In this document: piece after piece, positions 25,578-35,192 of the stretch
How positions within the stretch are numbered: position 1 is the stretch's first letter
Layout of the letters: every line of letters starts with the position of its first letter
Virus record (IMG/VR): IMGVR_UViG_3300012936_000001
Span: 62,001 to 126,000 of that record
Direction: 5' to 3' (one strand)
DNA length: 64,000 nt
Origin: a virus
Notes under the pieces: generated by a model
Database searches by the model: none
What the model was told of the DNA's origin: nothing
Seen by the model: only the letters and a program-made list of their open reading frames with translations
Made by a program: the position numbers and the translations under genes

Positions 25578-28500
25578 GAAAAAAATAGTAAGTCCGAGGT
25601 CGGAAGACGGTGGGCCAGTCCAGACCTATCGCGACGATTTATATCAGGAAAGAAAAAAAACGCTTGGAGATTATTTAAAGTCGCAAACTTCTGGTGAGCA
25701 ATACAACTTACCTAATAGCGATGAGCAAATTCTTAGAAAAGAACACAAGAATGCTTTTAGTATTGGCGAAGGCGGTTCTGAATTTTCTGTAATGGATGAT
25801 GAAGGTAGACCGGCCGGAATACAAAATTCACCAGAGTCTCAACCTTCTTTCTCCAATCAGGAAGACTTGGAACAATCTTTTACTGAGGCATATAAATTTT
25901 TTGATAATCTGTCCAAAGGACGATTAGATGATTCTCTTGGAGGAGGCTCTTTTTCGAATGAAGATTTATCGACCTTAGAAATAGACAAGAACAATCAGGA
26001 ATCCGGACACTTTCTTCTTAATAATCCCAACAGGATTGCAGACAAAGTAGTATCTTCTGTTCTTAGAAGAAACCGGTGGACTCCATATCAAAATCCGGAC
26101 AACCCAGAAAGTGACAGAAGATACGAAAACATGAATCAGTCAGAGTATAATGTCGACCTAAGAAATCCGCGTCCGGAAATAGAAGAGTTTGAAGCAGATA
26201 CTCAGAAGCTTCGAAACATAGGACGATCCCTACTCCTGGCAGCATCTTCGGAAGACTCGGTTGCTTCTCCAGTAGACGTCCGAGAACAAGAATTTGACGT
26301 CGGAAGTTTTGACCTCTTATCTTTTTTGCAAAACTCAATTCCAGGTGACGTTGCCGGAGAGCCAAGCCCAAATTCGCTAAGTATTGACTTCGCAAACACA
26401 AAGATTCCCGTAGATAGATTCAGGCCAATAAACCATGACATTACTCTAGACAATCAATCTAACGACGGTCGAGAAAAAAATTATACCGCTTCATCTTATG
26501 GGGTATTGAACAACCATATTAGGCAATTTGAGGATCAGTCAGGAAGATCTGATATGGTTGTTCTTTCTTTTTTATCCTTGGTAGCGATGATAGTTAGTTC
26601 AATATTCACTCTTTTGATAGTCGAACTAATTTCCTCCGCCGCGACTGCGCTCACAGGACTTGCCTACAACAACTCTACAGGCAGAGGTTTAGGATCAAGA
26701 GTGCTTCCATCTGGAAATTCTATACAAAAACATTCTAGATCAATCGGAGGCTGGGAAGGACTCGGGGATGAGGCACTAAAAATAATTTTGAATTTGCCGC
26801 AGGCTTTTGTTGAGTATCTTGGCATTTATCAGCCAATGCATATCTCAGGCAAAAATGGATATGGTTCTTACTCTGCTGCTGTTGGAATGGGAATTATTTC
26901 CCTTGTTTACGCAATGGTCAAGGATTTCGGTTTCTCTTCAGGATTTTTTGCCAGTACGTTCAGAACTGTCATGCGAAGTGAGTTTACCGGTGACGAATTA
27001 TTAGATAATCCTACAGGTCTTGCAACGAATGGGTTCGACAGTCTAGTAGGATACTTTCGTAATCTAAGAGAATCAAGGGGACTCAAGGCTCTGAATTACC
27101 TTGCAAAGTTAGGAGACATATTTTATGTTTCTTACGATAGAGATTCTGCCTATGCGGTTAAGAATGTATCGCGACTAGGGTATGACGTAGTAAAAGGCCA
27201 GAAGGAGCACAATGAATTCTCCAAAATCGGAAGAACATTTAGATCACATCCTTCTAAGGTTGGCGGAAAATTGAACTGGAGAGTTGATTCTGCAGCTTCT
27301 TTCATCTTCGATTCCGAATATGAAGATAGAGCCTATCAATATGTCAGATCCGACCTAATTGGCGTGAGCATCGTTCAAGCCAGAGAAGAGGAATTAATGC
27401 AATCAAATTCTGAAATCGATGAAGATATTATCGGAAGAGCGGTAGATAAACCAACACGATTATCGGCCAAGATGGTTCGAATGATCGAAGAACAGTTAGA
27501 ATCAGAATATATGCCGTTCTATTTTCAAGATCTACGAACAAATGAAATTATAGCCTTTCATGCCTTTTTATCAAGTCTTACAGACGGATTTCAACCAAGC
27601 TACAATTCTACAAAGGGATTTGGTCGAATGGATCCTGTGATGACCTATGGAGACACTACTAGATCTATATCTTTTGCGTTCACTGTTTATGCAACCAGCA
27701 AAGAGGACTTCGATGTGATGTGGAAAAAAGTGAACAAGATGGTTACTCTAGTGTATCCGCAGTGGTCAGGAGGAACAAAAGTAAGATCTGCTGACGAACA
27801 ACATCTGTATACTATACCATATTCCCAAATTCCAACTGCTTCCCCGTTAATAAGAGTTCGAATTGGAGACCTAATTAAGTCAAATTATTCTCGCAAAGAC
27901 ATGACAAGATTATTTGGGACTTCTAATAATGATTTTACAGCCCATGGGGTGGCCTTTGGCTCACTATACCATTCCATTTGGCAACGGAAGCGAAGAAAAG
28001 AAGCCATGAAACAATTTAAAAAGTGGTCTGCTTCTCTCGTTGAACCGAATGGAAAACTATTCAAGGTCAGCAGCGTACCAAATCAGCCCCATACCACCCC
28101 TATAAAATTTCGTGTTGCTACAGGAGCAGATTTCTGGATAATAAACATGGACCCTGACGATAGAGCCAAGATTACCGAAGAAAGAAATAGTCTAAAAACG
28201 AAATCAAAAGTTATTAAGAAAACACCGCTTCAAAAGATAATTTACAAGGTTGGGTTTGCACCAACTTACCGAGAAGACGGAACCATAATTGGGCATAATT
28301 GGCAACTAGTAGACATGGACAAGAAAGTCGGAGAAGTACAGCAGACCGAAACGAGGAAGGGCTCCGATGGCCAATACAAAGAGGTACCGGTGGGAGAGCC
28401 AACAGATGTAAAACTAAACGATATGGACAACGGGCTCCAAGAGTCAAAATCTTTGCAGGGCTTCGTCTTCGATCTCGAGGTTGATTATCCGAAGTTCTGG

Positions 28501-29130
28501 AGCGCCATCGGGTGGCCTGATGAAAAGGCTTGGATTGCAGATCACTTTTTCTGTGAGCCAGTCGATGGTACTAAGGCAGAGCTATTGAAAGGATTTGATA
28601 ACTTAATTGAGGCACAAGCTTCAGCCCTCACAGCCGTAACAGCCAAGACTGGTATGGCCGCAGAAATAGCTGCTCAAATTGAAATGGCCCAAAACTGGAA
28701 AAAATTAATTAATAATGACAAGATTTTATTGGTGGTTACAAAAGAACTCGCGTTGGGTCAGGCTATTTGGGTTCAAGACGGATTCATAAGCCAAGAGTGG
28801 ATCAATCAAAACCCAGAACCAACAGACATTCCTTCAGTGGTTGAAAAAGTAGAAGCGTCACAAAAGTTTTTTGACCCAGAAAAAAACCCAATCATGAAAG
28901 CTTTCGAATCAACAGCGGGAACAGGACTGCCTGGAGTAATTACGCAATTAGGATTAGACTGGAAACTAAACGAATACCCATGGGAAATAGATCCCGGTAG
29001 TAAAGCCCCGATGGGCTGCGAAATCACTATTAACTTTCAACCAATGCACGAAATCGCTCCTGGGCTTGATAAGAACGGCATCAACAGAGCCCCTGTTTTC
29101 CGCGTTGGCTCAAGTGCAGATAAGGAATAA
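25561..29130 (+). CDS. Very large tail/baseplate structural protein
   Basis: A 1,189-residue protein, GTG start at 25561 with AAGGAG about 8 nt upstream inside the previous gene. The first ~300 residues are polar and low in order. A hydrophobic segment (MIVSSIFTLLIVELISSAA) occurs near 345. The region around residues 655-775 (PFYFQDLRTNEIIAFHAFLS, GFQPSYNSTKGFGRMDPVMT, FTVYATSKEDFDVMWKKVNK) is a conserved-looking block I associate with large structural proteins of marine T4-like phages. Location between tape measure and LysM-like protein indicates hub or central baseplate. No enzymatic motif seen. Confidence 0.6.
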   Translation: MSEIDEKKIVSPRSEDGGPVQTYRDDLYQERKKTLGDYLKSQTSGEQYNLPNSDEQILRKEHKNAFSIGEGGSEFSVMDDEGRPAGIQNSPESQPSFSNQEDLEQSFTEAYKFFDNLSKGRLDDSLGGGSFSNEDLSTLEIDKNNQESGHFLLNNPNRIADKVVSSVLRRNRWTPYQNPDNPESDRRYENMNQSEYNVDLRNPRPEIEEFEADTQKLRNIGRSLLLAASSEDSVASPVDVREQEFDVGSFDLLSFLQNSIPGDVAGEPSPNSLSIDFANTKIPVDRFRPINHDITLDNQSNDGREKNYTASSYGVLNNHIRQFEDQSGRSDMVVLSFLSLVAMIVSSIFTLLIVELISSAATALTGLAYNNSTGRGLGSRVLPSGNSIQKHSRSIGGWEGLGDEALKIILNLPQAFVEYLGIYQPMHISGKNGYGSYSAAVGMGIISLVYAMVKDFGFSSGFFASTFRTVMRSEFTGDELLDNPTGLATNGFDSLVGYFRNLRESRGLKALNYLAKLGDIFYVSYDRDSAYAVKNVSRLGYDVVKGQKEHNEFSKIGRTFRSHPSKVGGKLNWRVDSAASFIFDSEYEDRAYQYVRSDLIGVSIVQAREEELMQSNSEIDEDIIGRAVDKPTRLSAKMVRMIEEQLESEYMPFYFQDLRTNEIIAFHAFLSSLTDGFQPSYNSTKGFGRMDPVMTYGDTTRSISFAFTVYATSKEDFDVMWKKVNKMVTLVYPQWSGGTKVRSADEQHLYTIPYSQIPTASPLIRVRIGDLIKSNYSRKDMTRLFGTSNNDFTAHGVAFGSLYHSIWQRKRRKEAMKQFKKWSASLVEPNGKLFKVSSVPNQPHTTPIKFRVATGADFWIINMDPDDRAKITEERNSLKTKSKVIKKTPLQKIIYKVGFAPTYREDGTIIGHNWQLVDMDKKVGEVQQTETRKGSDGQYKEVPVGEPTDVKLNDMDNGLQESKSLQGFVFDLEVDYPKFWSAIGWPDEKAWIADHFFCEPVDGTKAELLKGFDNLIEAQASALTAVTAKTGMAAEIAAQIEMAQNWKKLINNDKILLVVTKELALGQAIWVQDGFISQEWINQNPEPTDIPSVVEKVEASQKFFDPEKNPIMKAFESTAGTGLPGVITQLGLDWKLNEYPWEIDPGSKAPMGCEITINFQPMHEIAPGLDKNGINRAPVFRVGSSADKE

Positions 29131-29135
29131 TCACC

Positions 29136-29429
29136 ATGAGAAGATATGCAAGATCATCAGTTTATGCTGCCGGCAGGGCACTTGGTACCTCCTTTGCAGT
29201 TCCAATTATTAGAGACGAAGTAAAAAGAGGTACTATACCGGTCGATGAATACATAACCAAAGAAGGTGATCGTCTAGATCACATTGCTGCAAGAAAGCTT
29301 GGTTCTGGAAAATATTGGTGGATTCTCGCAGCAACTTCAAATATCGGCTGGAGTATGCAGGTGCCTGTCGGTACACGTCTCTTAATTCCGGAAAATATGG
29401 ATCGAATTAAGTTAATAGTAGGTGGATGA
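29136..29429 (+). CDS. LysM-like baseplate protein, gp53 type
   Basis: A 97-residue protein with a LysM-like core from about residue 39: TKEGDRLDHIAARKLGSGKY, then WWILAATSNIGW and a final PVGTRLLIP strand. This is the layout of baseplate wedge protein gp53 of T4 and of P2 gpX-type tail proteins, which use a LysM-like fold for protein contacts or transient peptidoglycan binding. Its stop overlaps the next start (ATGATGA). It is flanked on both sides by large baseplate genes, supporting a structural role. Confidence 0.65.
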   Translation: MRRYARSSVYAAGRALGTSFAVPIIRDEVKRGTIPVDEYITKEGDRLDHIAARKLGSGKYWWILAATSNIGWSMQVPVGTRLLIPENMDRIKLIVGG

Positions 29430-32400
29430 TGAGCAGGGAAACAAATCTCGAGTTAGCAATTGCCGATCTTGGCAGATTATTAGGTGTTCGAACTCAACAC
29501 GATCTTATGAGAGTGCTTTTTAGGAAAGCTACAGATAAAAATTTTTCCGATGAACAGATTGCCTTAGAACAATTTGATTCAAAGTCAGAAGATACTGAAC
29601 TCACAAAAATTATATCTGCGTTAATAAATATAACTGACGGAGGCATGTTAATAAGTGATTTTCAAGAGGTGTGGTCGTCTTTTCTTAGTAAAGCAGAACC
29701 GGAAGATGCAGAAAAATACGTCGACTCACAAATGATCCCTTTTACAATTCTTTCAAATGGAAAAAACATCCAGAATGTTAGCGAAATTAGCCCAAAAGAA
29801 ATGTCCATATTTTCTAATTTGGAAGCATCGTCCACGCCCGAAAAGTGGAATCCATCATTTGGCTCTGTGCAGTTTCACAATGTTGCTCTTAATTTTTCAA
29901 ATAGGTATTCCTCCGCGGCTACTGTTTTTCTCAGCGCTATTCCAACGGTTGAATTATCTAGATGTGTTCCTTATCTAGACGTTAAGTTAATAACAAACAC
30001 GAAAACAGTAGATGCAAGGGCCCAACAGCCCCCAGATGCTAATGCAATATCGTTATTTAGGTTTCTATACGGAAAAGAACCATTCAGGAACGAAGACTCT
30101 AGCAGTTTGATTAACATAAAATTAATAAACGAAAGACTAGAAACAGACAAATACGGACCGGACGGCGATCTCGTTGGCGGCGAAGATTCTGTTAAGACAA
30201 CTGTTGAAAGTACGGCTGCCGGAATGGAAATTTTCACATCGCCTCAAACTTTAGTGAACGGAGATGAAGCTTTTTATGACTTAGAACCAATTGATAGCAC
30301 CAATGCTGATGTTCATCTTAATAGAAAAACTCCTATTATAGATAAATTTAGGCCATTTATGACACTTAACAATTTTAGTTTAACCGTACAACCTACATTT
30401 GGCACATTGTCAACCAAGCAAGGGTCTATGAACATTACACTTCATGATCGATCTAGATTGGCAGAAATTTCTCAACTGACTTCACCTGGCGAATTTCAAA
30501 ACGTTGAGTTTCTTATAGAGTATGGCTGGTCACACCCGGATTCGGATTCTCCGTATGGAAAAATACTTAATGCTTTTCGAACTAGACAAAAATTTATTTC
30601 TATTGGATCTTCTTATTCTTTTAATCCTCAAGGAGAGGTTGCTATTGATATCAAATTGCTGACAAAGGGCTCTAATCAATTCAATTATGCATTAGTTACA
30701 GATGCAAAGATTCAGCCGTTGCTGGAGAAAATGAAAAATATTATTCAGATTATGAACAAGTTAGAAAAAGGAGTAAAATCAGAATACGAATCAGAACTGA
30801 AAGATATTATGAACGGAGGGGAAATCCTGGGCAAACTAAATAGTATCGAAGGAATGGTTTCACTGTCCGCAAAACAAATAAGTAGTTTGGAAAAATCTAT
30901 TCTAAAACTAGACAAGGAAATTAATAATGCAAACCTAGATTCTCTGATAAAAGACCTCAAAGATTCAGTAGGGCTTGGGGATAAATCTGAACCATCAACC
31001 ATTAAGAGGTATAAATCAGAACTTGAGAGGTCTATATCGGAATTGATGAAAGATATTGAGAATCAACCTGATCCGTATTTAAAAGCCATTGATCCAAGTC
31101 TTGGTATCGTGAACACCAAAACTGTTAATAAGGTTGTTGGCTATGAGGAAGTTGAAAATCCAGAGTGGACAAAATCTCAAAAAGTCCCGGGCATGGAAGG
31201 AAAAAAACGTGTAGGTCCCAGGAAAATAGTGGACATACCCAAATATATAAAAAAAGCAAAAAGAGAAAAACAGACGATAGTCTTGTCGTCAAAATACGTT
31301 TCCCTTGGAAAATTGCTTTATCTCTTTGTTGCTTCACCACTAGCTTCGAAGCACCTTTATGACGAAATACAATTTTTATTTTATCCACTAAACGCTTATG
31401 CATCGTTTGCAAGAAATGCAGATGTTGCCTCATTTCCTATATTGAAATCAAAATTTCAGGAACTTTTTCGAAAAAGGCTGGAAAGGAACCCAACTATAAC
31501 CTTGGGTCAATTTGTCGGCTTTATTAACAAATACTTTTTTTCTAATTTAGCTTCAGAAGTATTCGGCTTTGGAAATATTTATGAAAGAGATCAAAAAACG
31601 GCCGCTGCCAAACTACGCGCAAAATTTAAATCGAAAAAAGCAAAAAGAAAGGCGATTGATACTAAAACAGATATTTTGACAAAAGCCTACGGAGGCACAG
31701 GGCAAAAACCAAAATTCAAGAAGCCGGCTCTTTCTCTTCATATGGAATGTGTTCCTGCTTCTGGAGATTCAGAACGAACAATCATGAGGATTCATTTCTT
31801 TGACAAAAGTACATCGTCCTTTGAATCTTATGCGGATCTTTGGAACTCGACAAAATCGAGTTACCTATCGGGAGTTCAGACTACAATCTCTAATTCAGTA
31901 AAAAACCTTAAAAATATAGTGGAATCGGAAGATAAAAAAAATGCCGGTAACGCATCAATGGCTATTTCTGGCCATGAGCAGTTGATGCAAAGCCAACTAT
32001 CTAAGTTAGACGCCCTAGGACTGTTTGTTCCTATCGACGACCAAGGTAAAGTCGCACAATCAGATAGTGACCTAATAGGTTCAACAACACTCACGACTTC
32101 AAAAGTTAAATACTATCGTCTTAGAGGAGGCCCACTGGGATTGAGGCATTATTTTGCAAGAAACATGCCTACTATAAAATACGGAACAGAGTATTCAGCA
32201 ATACTTAATGCAAGTGTATCGACCCAGTCCGATCCCGCGATGCAGATGGTTCATATGGAAAGGCAGGGAAGAAAAGAAAACCTCCCGGGTTCCGAAGTTA
32301 ATGACGGATTGCCTCTCGTTACTTTTCCTATAAGCCTTTCTTTGGAGATGTTTGGTTGTCCTCTGATAAACTTTGGCCAACAGTATTTTGTTGATTTCCA

Positions 32401-32590
32401 AACAGGAACGACTATCGACGATATATATCGAGTCAACGGCGTAGAACATTCGTTTTCCCCCAATGACTTTAAGACACAGGTTCAAATGATTCCTGTGAGT
32501 CGGTCAGGAGAGTTCGTGTCCACCCAGTCTCAAATTACGCAAGCTATTAAGGAACTCGAGGATATAAAGCAAAAGTATAGCGATGAATAA
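29426..32590 (+). CDS. Large baseplate hub-type protein
   Basis: A 1,054-residue protein; ATG at 29426 or 29429. The N-terminal half contains VPYLDVKLITN followed by an insertion, then LNNFSLTVQPTFGTLSTKQG, then SPGEFQNVEFLIEYGWSHPD and SIGSSYSFNPQGEVAIDIKL, a pattern of hub-like beta domains. Residues about 420-560 are coiled-coil-like, and a basic stretch occurs around 580-610. The final part (ISLSLEMFGCPLINFGQQYF followed by YRVNGVEHSF) resembles the carbohydrate-fold-like domains that form the hub ring. It would fill the gp27-like role, being the last structural gene here, but this is an inference. Confidence 0.55.
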   Translation: MMSRETNLELAIADLGRLLGVRTQHDLMRVLFRKATDKNFSDEQIALEQFDSKSEDTELTKIISALINITDGGMLISDFQEVWSSFLSKAEPEDAEKYVDSQMIPFTILSNGKNIQNVSEISPKEMSIFSNLEASSTPEKWNPSFGSVQFHNVALNFSNRYSSAATVFLSAIPTVELSRCVPYLDVKLITNTKTVDARAQQPPDANAISLFRFLYGKEPFRNEDSSSLINIKLINERLETDKYGPDGDLVGGEDSVKTTVESTAAGMEIFTSPQTLVNGDEAFYDLEPIDSTNADVHLNRKTPIIDKFRPFMTLNNFSLTVQPTFGTLSTKQGSMNITLHDRSRLAEISQLTSPGEFQNVEFLIEYGWSHPDSDSPYGKILNAFRTRQKFISIGSSYSFNPQGEVAIDIKLLTKGSNQFNYALVTDAKIQPLLEKMKNIIQIMNKLEKGVKSEYESELKDIMNGGEILGKLNSIEGMVSLSAKQISSLEKSILKLDKEINNANLDSLIKDLKDSVGLGDKSEPSTIKRYKSELERSISELMKDIENQPDPYLKAIDPSLGIVNTKTVNKVVGYEEVENPEWTKSQKVPGMEGKKRVGPRKIVDIPKYIKKAKREKQTIVLSSKYVSLGKLLYLFVASPLASKHLYDEIQFLFYPLNAYASFARNADVASFPILKSKFQELFRKRLERNPTITLGQFVGFINKYFFSNLASEVFGFGNIYERDQKTAAAKLRAKFKSKKAKRKAIDTKTDILTKAYGGTGQKPKFKKPALSLHMECVPASGDSERTIMRIHFFDKSTSSFESYADLWNSTKSSYLSGVQTTISNSVKNLKNIVESEDKKNAGNASMAISGHEQLMQSQLSKLDALGLFVPIDDQGKVAQSDSDLIGSTTLTTSKVKYYRLRGGPLGLRHYFARNMPTIKYGTEYSAILNASVSTQSDPAMQMVHMERQGRKENLPGSEVNDGLPLVTFPISLSLEMFGCPLINFGQQYFVDFQTGTTIDDIYRVNGVEHSFSPNDFKTQVQMIPVSRSGEFVSTQSQITQAIKELEDIKQKYSDE

Positions 32591-32626
32591 AATATAAAAT
32601 TGCGTTTTGCTTGTTACTATAGGTTC

Positions 32627-33667
32627 ATGATATCTATCTCAAAAAAAATTATTGGATCTGAACAGGACCTAGTATACGACAATGGCTTTAAATGGGGAAC
32701 CATCGAAGAGAATGATCTCTTAATTGGTCCCGGCAAATATTCTATTAGCCCGCTTCTAAGAATCTTTCAGGCTCCTGATTATTCTTTTATCGATAAAAAA
32801 TATATTACAATGGCCAAAGCTATGGGGCTATCCGATCCTAAATTTTACAAGATTATCGGTAAAAATCATATAAAAAATATAAGAAATACTTTAGAATTAC
32901 TTACTCCTACGATAAAAAAGATTCAAGAGTCTAGATATCTTAATGTGTATAAGAGAACCCAGGATTTTTTGTACTCTTTCGAAAAAGTAAAGGCTGACAG
33001 AACCAGATTCGCGTCACTTAAGGCAATGGGAACTAGATATGATGGCATTTCCTTTCGAGATGGCTACATTCATCCTCCACGATACCATCGTGATCGAACA
33101 AAGACAGGCAGATTGACAGTATCTTCAGGAATTCCTATACTTACGATGAAAAAAGAACACAGAAATGTAATGGAGGCTAAGCAGATAGACTACTCTTCTA
33201 TGGAACCTAGGTTCTTGTTGGCTTTGTCTGGCAAAAAAGTAGAAGGAGACCTTTACCAATGGGTCGCCGACCAATTAGACATAAAGAAAGATCGATCCTA
33301 TGCAAAGATAGCTGTTATATCGTCTATGTATGGCTCAAAAGTAGTGCCAGAAGTTACAGAACTATTTGGTCTTGATATATGGATACAGAAACTAGAAGAA
33401 TGCGTTACGGATGGAATTATAGAATCTTACTGGGGCAGACCTATAGTCGTTGGTGAATCAAAAGGGCATAAGCTTTTGGCACTATGGTTGCAGTCTACAG
33501 CTGCAGATGCAGCGCTTCTCGGATTCGCTAATTTATTTGAAGAAAGAAAAGATCTAATTCCTCATTGCGTTATTCATGATGCGTGCATATTTAATGGTAA
33601 CAATGTTCCAAAATATATTAATATAAATGAGAACATCAAGATGCCAATAGATTGCACGGAGCTATGA
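32627..33667 (+). CDS. Minimal family A DNA polymerase
   Basis: A polymerase domain of 346 residues, related to the Pol I catalytic core and lacking any 3'-5' exonuclease domain. Motif A is DYSSMEPRFLLALSG with Asp188 and Glu193 (E. coli Asp705, Glu710). Motif B is RSYAKIAVISSMYG with Arg223, Lys227, Tyr235 (E. coli Arg754, Lys758, Tyr766), but Ile stands where Pol I has Phe762. Motif C is VIHDACIF with Asp318 kept and Ala in place of Glu883. An RTKTGRLT segment precedes motif A. ATG 32627 is preferred over an upstream TTG. A separate flap nuclease is encoded at 38485. Since a DnaE-type replicase also exists, its job may be repair or Okazaki gap filling; activity needs proof. Confidence 0.75.
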   Translation: MISISKKIIGSEQDLVYDNGFKWGTIEENDLLIGPGKYSISPLLRIFQAPDYSFIDKKYITMAKAMGLSDPKFYKIIGKNHIKNIRNTLELLTPTIKKIQESRYLNVYKRTQDFLYSFEKVKADRTRFASLKAMGTRYDGISFRDGYIHPPRYHRDRTKTGRLTVSSGIPILTMKKEHRNVMEAKQIDYSSMEPRFLLALSGKKVEGDLYQWVADQLDIKKDRSYAKIAVISSMYGSKVVPEVTELFGLDIWIQKLEECVTDGIIESYWGRPIVVGESKGHKLLALWLQSTAADAALLGFANLFEERKDLIPHCVIHDACIFNGNNVPKYININENIKMPIDCTEL

Positions 33668-34270
33668 ATGAAATCATTGTGGGAACACATATTACTTGAA
33701 CAGGAAAAACAAGAAAAGACCTATCCGACGTATACAGCAAAGCCAGAATCGATTTGGCGAGGCATTAGATATAATTCTATAGACGGCGCCGTGGTTCAAA
33801 GAGAGCGATGTAACACTGATCCAGATGGGTTATTGAACGACCTTAAGGTTTCTGCAGGACAGAATAAAGAAGCGCTCAGCGAAACCGAAGTAATAGAGGA
33901 CTTGTACAAGATATATAATCAAGCAAATGAAAACAGCGTTTTATCAGACGTTGTTTTATCAACAGAACTTGTGCAAAATTCTTCTGGCACCAGAAAGGGA
34001 ATAAAAATTAGGTTTCAACCCCTTTGGAAAACACACTATCGAAGCGACAAAAAACCAAATGAAAAAAAATCAATGCAAGTTTGCTGTTTTTGGATGAAGT
34101 CCATCGCGGTTGCTTCTTTCAGATCTAAGAGAGTGCAAGCAAAGCGGTTTGTTGATAAAAAAACAGAAGCCGGAGTGTCCGAAGGTAACCTGAAGGTAGA
34201 AGTGGTCGAAGCGGACGATGTAATTATAGTGTACTTAGCGAGGAGAATCGAGCAGTGGGACGTCAGATAG
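33668..34270 (+). CDS. Hypothetical leader-bearing protein
   Basis: A 200-residue protein whose ATG directly follows the polymerase stop, with GGAG at 33658-33661. It begins MKSLWEHILLE then Gln, ending in LLE and fitting the [L/I]-x-E leader seen in other small genes, although less basic than most. The body has a mixed alpha/beta look without a recognised family; a Lys/Arg-rich patch lies around residues 120-165 (RSKRVQAKRF). The last 16 nt overlap the next gene. A virion cargo role is suggested only by the leader. Confidence 0.45.
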   Translation: MKSLWEHILLEQEKQEKTYPTYTAKPESIWRGIRYNSIDGAVVQRERCNTDPDGLLNDLKVSAGQNKEALSETEVIEDLYKIYNQANENSVLSDVVLSTELVQNSSGTRKGIKIRFQPLWKTHYRSDKKPNEKKSMQVCCFWMKSIAVASFRSKRVQAKRFVDKKTEAGVSEGNLKVEVVEADDVIIVYLARRIEQWDVR

Positions 34271-34500
34271 AAAAAATTAGAAAAATTATAAGGCATATAA
34301 TAATGGAAGAGGTAGAAAAAGAGAAAGAAATCTTAGCCGAACCGGATATGTCTGAAGAAGAAGAAAGAAATTCTTCGGAAGAAATAGATGAGATGAGCCT
34401 TGCTGGAAATATTTCCGGACCGATGGCTCCACTTGGACTCGGCAGAGGAACAACTGGCGTTCCAGACTCAAGAGCTACAAAGAAAAAGAAAAGGAAGTAA
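34255..34500 (+). CDS. Small leader-bearing acidic/basic protein
   Basis: An 81-residue protein, start GTG 34255 with AGGAG at 34241-34245. The N-terminal half is a basic amphipathic helix (QIEKIRKIIRHIIMEE) whose end matches the [L/I]-x-E pattern. It is followed by a very acidic linker, a Gly/Pro-rich segment (GPMAPLGLGRGTTG) and a Lys/Arg tail. The composition suggests an unstructured protein. The leader makes it a candidate internal head protein or scaffold component. No enzymatic function is likely. Confidence 0.5.
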   Translation: MGRQIEKIRKIIRHIIMEEVEKEKEILAEPDMSEEEERNSSEEIDEMSLAGNISGPMAPLGLGRGTTGVPDSRATKKKKRK

Positions 34501-34502
34501 AA

Positions 34503-35192
34503 ATGGCATATCTTAATCACAACATTCCTGTGTTGACCTGTTATATTAGAAATGAATATCTTTTTAATCACACCAAAGGTCACGGGGATTTTACTCTTTG
34601 CGACGTACATTCTGTCGCCAGTTTAGAAAAAAGGTCCCCATTGTTTGAGGCTTTTTTAGAAAATGGCGTTAATTGGACTAGAAGGCCAATTACTGCTTTT
34701 TGCTGGAAAAAAGACGCCCCAATTAGACCTTTATGGGAACATATGTATTGGGATTGCTTTTCTCCATACATTGACGTACAAATAAGGCAGAGAATGGCCG
34801 GTCTGAGAGCCGAGCTTATCTTACCCTTCGGAGAACGACAAGAAGGCACATATCTTTTTTCTTTAGACTGGGGCTGGGAATCAAAAGCGGGTTTTACAGA
34901 CGTGAATTTTTCCGAAACACCAGAACATAAATGCGCGCATGTTTTTAAGATGGACGAAGGAAACTATTTTGCATATCCTAATAATAGAATAATATGGTAT
35001 GACGATGCCTGGACAAAGGATCGGATTAAAGGAAATCCAGGATATATTATTGATATGAACGTATACACCGTAGAAGGCGTGAGAAAACTCGAGACTGATT
35101 ATCAGTTTATGACAGAGTTCAAAAAAGCTGACCAAAAAGATTTTAAGGACGATTTCAAAAAAGAAGACGCTGATGAGAAAAAAAATACTTAA
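34503..35192 (+). CDS. Conserved-type phage protein of unknown function
   Basis: A 229-residue protein with no family that I can name. Its first 180 residues look compact and well folded, rich in Trp, Tyr, Phe and Cys (LTCYIRNEYLFNHTKGHGDF, ENGVNWTRRPITAFCW, FSLDWGWESKAGF). The final 25 residues are a Lys/Asp/Glu tail that overlaps the next gene. An AGGAAG site precedes the ATG. There is no leader of the L-x-E kind. It lies among putative cargo proteins but could equally be an early function; nothing in the sequence decides. Confidence 0.45.
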   Translation: MAYLNHNIPVLTCYIRNEYLFNHTKGHGDFTLCDVHSVASLEKRSPLFEAFLENGVNWTRRPITAFCWKKDAPIRPLWEHMYWDCFSPYIDVQIRQRMAGLRAELILPFGERQEGTYLFSLDWGWESKAGFTDVNFSETPEHKCAHVFKMDEGNYFAYPNNRIIWYDDAWTKDRIKGNPGYIIDMNVYTVEGVRKLETDYQFMTEFKKADQKDFKDDFKKEDADEKKNT

